A stretch of 64,000 nt of DNA from assembly GCA_036852015.1 (NCBI GenBank), contig JAANDG010000102.1, positions 1-64,000 on the forward strand. The letters are read 5' to 3'. The stretch is from Pelodera strongyloides (Eukaryota; Nematoda; Chromadorea; Rhabditida; Rhabditidae). Of this stretch, positions 60,731-64,000 are shown piece by piece. A program made the position numbers and the translations under genes. The notes under the pieces were generated by a model. The model saw only the letters and a program-made list of their open reading frames with translations. It did not search any database and had not been told where the DNA came from. The first letter of the stretch is position 1. The number at the start of each line of letters is the position of its first letter.

Positions 60731-61520
60731 TTATTTGTGTTCGTTTTCCAACAAAAGCAGTTGAGCGTGTTTCATGTCCGACATTTGTTCTCCTAATGTC
60801 AATTTGTATGATTTTGTTCTTTGAATGTATTCCAGGCGTCTGAGATACCAGAATCCGAAGACAGCAACGAATATGTAGAAACAAGCAAGGACTATTATAA
60901 AGGTAATCACAATCAAACAATATTTGGCAGTGTCGATGAAGGAGCTCGATTTCTGAAAATATATAAACTTTTGTGAATCTGCAGAGGAAGATGAGTGCGT
61001 GATTACGCAAGAATCGACAAGCAAATACTTTCACATTAATGTTCGTGAGCGTGCAGTCAAAGCTTGCTTAACTTGTATTTTCAACTCCTGTACGGATGTT
61101 GTTGCGCACAGCACTCAACCGTTCAAAACAAATATCGAAAAAAAAAACCATTAAATTATGTGTTCGATAGTTTATCTTCGAGCAAACAACACCTGAAGCG
61201 TGACAATGATGTCTTCGATTCCACAAGGTTTGAAACAACTATCCTTTCCGAACAGACCATAACCGTTCAGTGGATTGGCAGTACTTTGATTTCCTCCCAT
61301 CAACAGCTGCTGGATACCTAGACAAGGTGAAAACATCAACCACATGTGTCGTAAAGATTAACGCTTAAGCAATAAGATCCTTACCTATTAACAGGTTGTC
61401 GGGAGAGTCTTCCGTATTACTCTTGATGAACGGCGAGTTTCGAAACCAATAGATCACTTTCGACATTCCATATGCTGCAACTTGAATAGATACGTGGAAA
61501 CTGAATTGAATGTCCATCAT
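60731..61520 (-). CDS. Unrecognised 160-residue single-pass membrane protein, 3 exons
   Basis: Exons 61520-61385, 61317-61193 and 60952-60731 join in frame to 483 nt. The N-terminal half begins MMDIQFSFHVSIQVAAYG and includes a polar stretch (SPFIKSNTEDSPDN), then a segment with Asn-Gly-rich character and a Cys pair (DSCFKPCG). A single strong membrane span follows (CLIVITFIIVLACFYIFVAV), then a positively charged tail (FWYLRRLEYIQRTKSYK). Charge pattern suggests the C-terminus is cytoplasmic. No signal peptide or known domain. An in-frame TGA two codons before the ATG supports the start. An AATAAA overlaps the stop codon. Same strand as dyf-11, 1.1 kb downstream of its promoter side. Confidence 0.58.
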
Positions 61521-62780
61521 TTGGAGTCAAAGCGCAATTTGCTAATAGTAGACGAATCATTTGTATATAGCTTTGCTTGGCTGTTTCGAGACGAGAAGCA
61601 GTAATCATAATAATATGTTTAAAGTGGCGGGCAACGGAAAAGGTTTTATAAGCATTGATGAGACGATCTCCAGATTCGCATGAATTTAGCTGAAACCTCG
61701 CTATGCATAATTAATACATAATGGTGCGGAACGAAATCCATTATTCTTAGTGTATTATCTTGTCATATCAGAAATATTTGTTGTACATTTGTCCCGACTA
61801 AAAATTAAGTCGATGTTTATGAAGTAACAAAAGCTTAGTGGGACGAATCATCAAAATAGGATAATCAATTTTAGTGTACGAATTGGCAAGGACTGGACAA
61901 AATATAAAACACAGCAAGCAACTCCCTAAATGGACTCTCGAAGTGCACGGCCTTTCTCTACTCTTTTCATTTATGAATGTATATATCGCATTCCAGTCCT
62001 ATACAAACAACTCTCGATCGACATACATTCATTTTTCGTTTCTTTTCAAGGTATGTTTGTAGAATAAACTAGACTACCCAAAGAGCGTTTTCATCAAGGC
62101 AATGTTTGTATTTGGTATGAATGAGTACCATTGTTCAGGGTTGATCGGCTTGAGCTTGATTCTCAATTGAAGTTTTAATTATTATATGAAGTTTACTTGG
62201 GTGCGCTCAATTATGCTGTCCAATTAGTTCCATTTTTAATTGGGTATTTGCAAAAAAAAGAGCAAGATGTTCGCAGGTATGTTTTCTGCCTATCGACGGC
62301 CGTTGGCAATTATTCTACATGCAACTGTTACCGCTCCCATCCATACTGCTGTGTCCCCTAACTAATGTGACCTAGGAAGGGACGCGTGAGTTGCAGCATG
62401 ATTGATTTTTTTTTATGACAATCAAGTCTAACCTACCCTTCACTTTCATCGTTCAAGATTTTAATGGTTTGGAAATCACTCACAATTTCACTATGTTGTT
62501 TTTTCGTAACAATTGTTGTATTGGATCAGTTCATTGTTCGATTTTTTTTGCATACTGCGAGAAATTATAATGTTACGCTAAGTGTAAGAAATTGCGACGA
62601 TGACAGCATTGGATCTTAAAAAAATAAACGGAAAACGGCATAACCGTTTTTTCTTGGTGTTCTCCGTTTATAGACGTGGTGATAGTTAGTCAGTCACTCA
62701 TAGTGCGAACTAGCGTTTTTTATGGAAATAAAGGATCTCATATCATACATTGTGATTTATTTTTGTTCTTGGGTATGTGC

Positions 62781-62915
62781 ATCGTTTGATAATTCGACGA
62801 AAATCCTGCCTACATCATTTTCTATCTATATATATCTATATATAGAAATATTATAAGATATATATTATATATATATAGATATATAGATATATTCTATCTC
62901 GAATTATCAAACGAT
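62781..62915. repeat. AT-rich palindrome with 17-bp unique ends
   Basis: ATCGTTTGATAATTCGA at 62781-62797 is the exact reverse complement of TCGAATTATCAAACGAT at 62899-62915. The interior is nested TATA palindromes (e.g. TCTATATATATCTATATATAGA). A cruciform-prone foldback; no coding. Confidence 0.85.
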
Positions 62916-63098
62916 ATCTTATTTTTGCAGTTGGTTTGAGGTGGTATGTTCGCGATTCAGTTGAGGGCTTGAATATTGAAAATTATACAATTGAGGGCTT
63001 GAATTCAATACCAAGCGGTGGCACAATTGAAACTTTGCGCAAAATAGGGTGCTATGTAATCTTCAATTAAATAACACACCATTTTCACCAAAAAAAAC

Positions 63099-63172
63099 GG
63101 TGACCATTTCGTGACCAGCTGGCGACAGTTTTCGATCAAACTTCGTCGCGACAAAGTCACAAAGTGGTCACC
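63099..63172. repeat. Imperfect hairpin with 17-bp arms
   Basis: GGTGACCATTTCGTGAC (63099-63115) pairs with GTCACAAAGTGGTCACC (63156-63172) with two mismatches. A further mirrored GGCGACAG/...GTCGCGAC lies between. Likely a small repeat; transcription is unknown. Confidence 0.65.
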
Positions 63173-63438
63173 AAATGGGTTGACGCAAGACAACAACGTT
63201 TCCTATGCACTGTAGGTATCATGTGCTCTGAATTGGTGTGCCAGATGTTGCCTGTTTTATGTAGTACATATGCTTGATTTCCCTCCATGAGCAAAATAGT
63301 CACTCACAACTGCCGTTTCTCACAGGCACCTTTCTCAGTGTTCTTAAAACATACTATCACTAGTAAAATAGTTTGCTTGTTGAATTATACATCCAGTAAT
63401 TAGGTTTAACAAATCATCTGTTCCAGAAAGCATTAGAC

Positions 63439-64000
63439 ATGCTGAGAACCACTCCGGGGACGTCAGCTTATTCCTCTAAAAAGGCCAGTCAATTTCGAGA
63501 CCAGGTAAGCTCATACCTACCAATGTATTCATTTTTCTTTAAAATTTCCGACTTCTTTCGTCCGGCTGCAGTGTTTGTTAAGCAAATTCCATTTTCATAA
63601 GCAACACAGGCGTAAATTCTGGATGCATTTCTATAAATCATATTTATCTTTTTTTATCAAATACATCCTTTTTTTTAAAGATGCAATTTTCCTCGGCGGG
63701 TAATGTTTGTTACAAGGAATCTTTCAGAATCCACTTTCGTCTATTTCTGATAGAACAAAGAAGGTCGCCATGAGTACATACGGCACAGATCTGGAGGATA
63801 GTTTGGATCAACCACAGTCCTTTGTTAGAGGATCGATGTACAGAACTACTAGCAGACTGGGAAGGAAAATCACTTTTGAGGTAATATATTACATTTATTT
63901 AGTTACGAGCTTTGGCTTTGGTTCAAATCCATTATTCACGTCATTCATGTTGCTAGTATGTAAAGAAAATGTAAAGCACTCCGTTATATCAACCGACATC
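63439..64000 (+). CDS. Unidentified gene, first two exons only (runs off the window)
   Basis: Exon 1 is 63439-63504 (22 codons, MLRTTPGTSAYSSKKASQF...), with ATG 12 bases after a TTCCAG acceptor (possible SL site). Exon 2 is 63728-63880 (51 codons, containing SISDRTKKVAMSTYGTDLED and ending RTTSRLGRKITFE) before a GT donor. Both are phase 0. Ser/Thr/Arg-rich, no domain yet; the N-terminus looks disordered and basic. The rest is outside the window, so no function is assigned. Confidence 0.5.

Larger units (their letters stand above)
61521..63438. other. Divergent upstream region; no gene seen
   Basis: 1.9 kb between divergent genes. Contains an AT-rich palindrome (62781-62915) and a hairpin (63099-63172), listed separately. 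A short ATGTTCGCAG followed by GTATGT at about 62268 could be a tiny first exon of the downstream gene but is unsupported. Confidence 0.4.

Overview
The window is animal nuclear DNA from a nematode, most likely a rhabditid/strongylid (clade V) worm; that placement is an inference. It is AT-rich. Genes are broken into many small exons (about 50-250 bp) with GT..AG introns and strong TTTTCAG acceptors. Several start codons sit 0-30 bases behind a free acceptor, as expected for spliced-leader trans-splicing. The gene set (Crumbs, IFT54/DYF-11, MRP, an UNC-93 relative) is metazoan. No bacterial genes, operons or CRISPR arrays are present. CDS coordinates below run from start codon to stop codon and include introns.

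Layout. 1-10.3 kb: three minus-strand genes, head to tail: a secreted zinc carboxypeptidase (982-4745), a TMEM53/DUF829 protein (5791-8213) and a small secreted CULT-domain (cereblon thalidomide-binding fold) protein (9141-10327). 10.3-14 kb: gene-poor upstream DNA. 14.0-28.3 kb (+): a complete Crumbs gene of about 39 exons, with roughly 25 EGF repeats, 3 laminin-G domains, one membrane span and the ERLI C-terminus. 29.6-31.8 kb (-): an unrecognised 158-residue protein. 34.6-48.3 kb (+): a complete full-length MRP/ABCC transporter whose largest intron (about 4.4 kb) is packed with repeats. 50.2-51.2 kb (+): a small basic orphan protein. 52.7-55.7 kb (+): an UNC-93/MFSD11-like membrane protein. 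56.1-59.6 kb (-): dyf-11/IFT54. 60.7-61.5 kb (-): a 160-residue orphan with one membrane span. 63.4 kb to the window end (+): the first two exons of an unidentified gene.

The genes do not form one pathway. Crumbs (apical polarity) and DYF-11 (ciliary transport) both act in polarised cells. The carboxypeptidase and CULT protein are secreted, and MRP and UNC-93-like are membrane proteins.

Much of the interest lies in the repeats. Several foldback (MITE-like) elements share 5'-AGGG ends beside TTAA, and some end within 20 bp of splice sites. A 1.5-kb palindrome carries a degenerate tRNA-Asp(GTC) unit in each arm, pointing inward at a spacer with a 71-codon ORF. A TIR element begins 8 bp inside a Crumbs intron and holds a protein-like ORF. 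A pure poly-T insertion is flanked by a perfect 20-bp duplication. All exon joins were made by eye from reading frame, splice consensus and family knowledge. No alignment or search was run.
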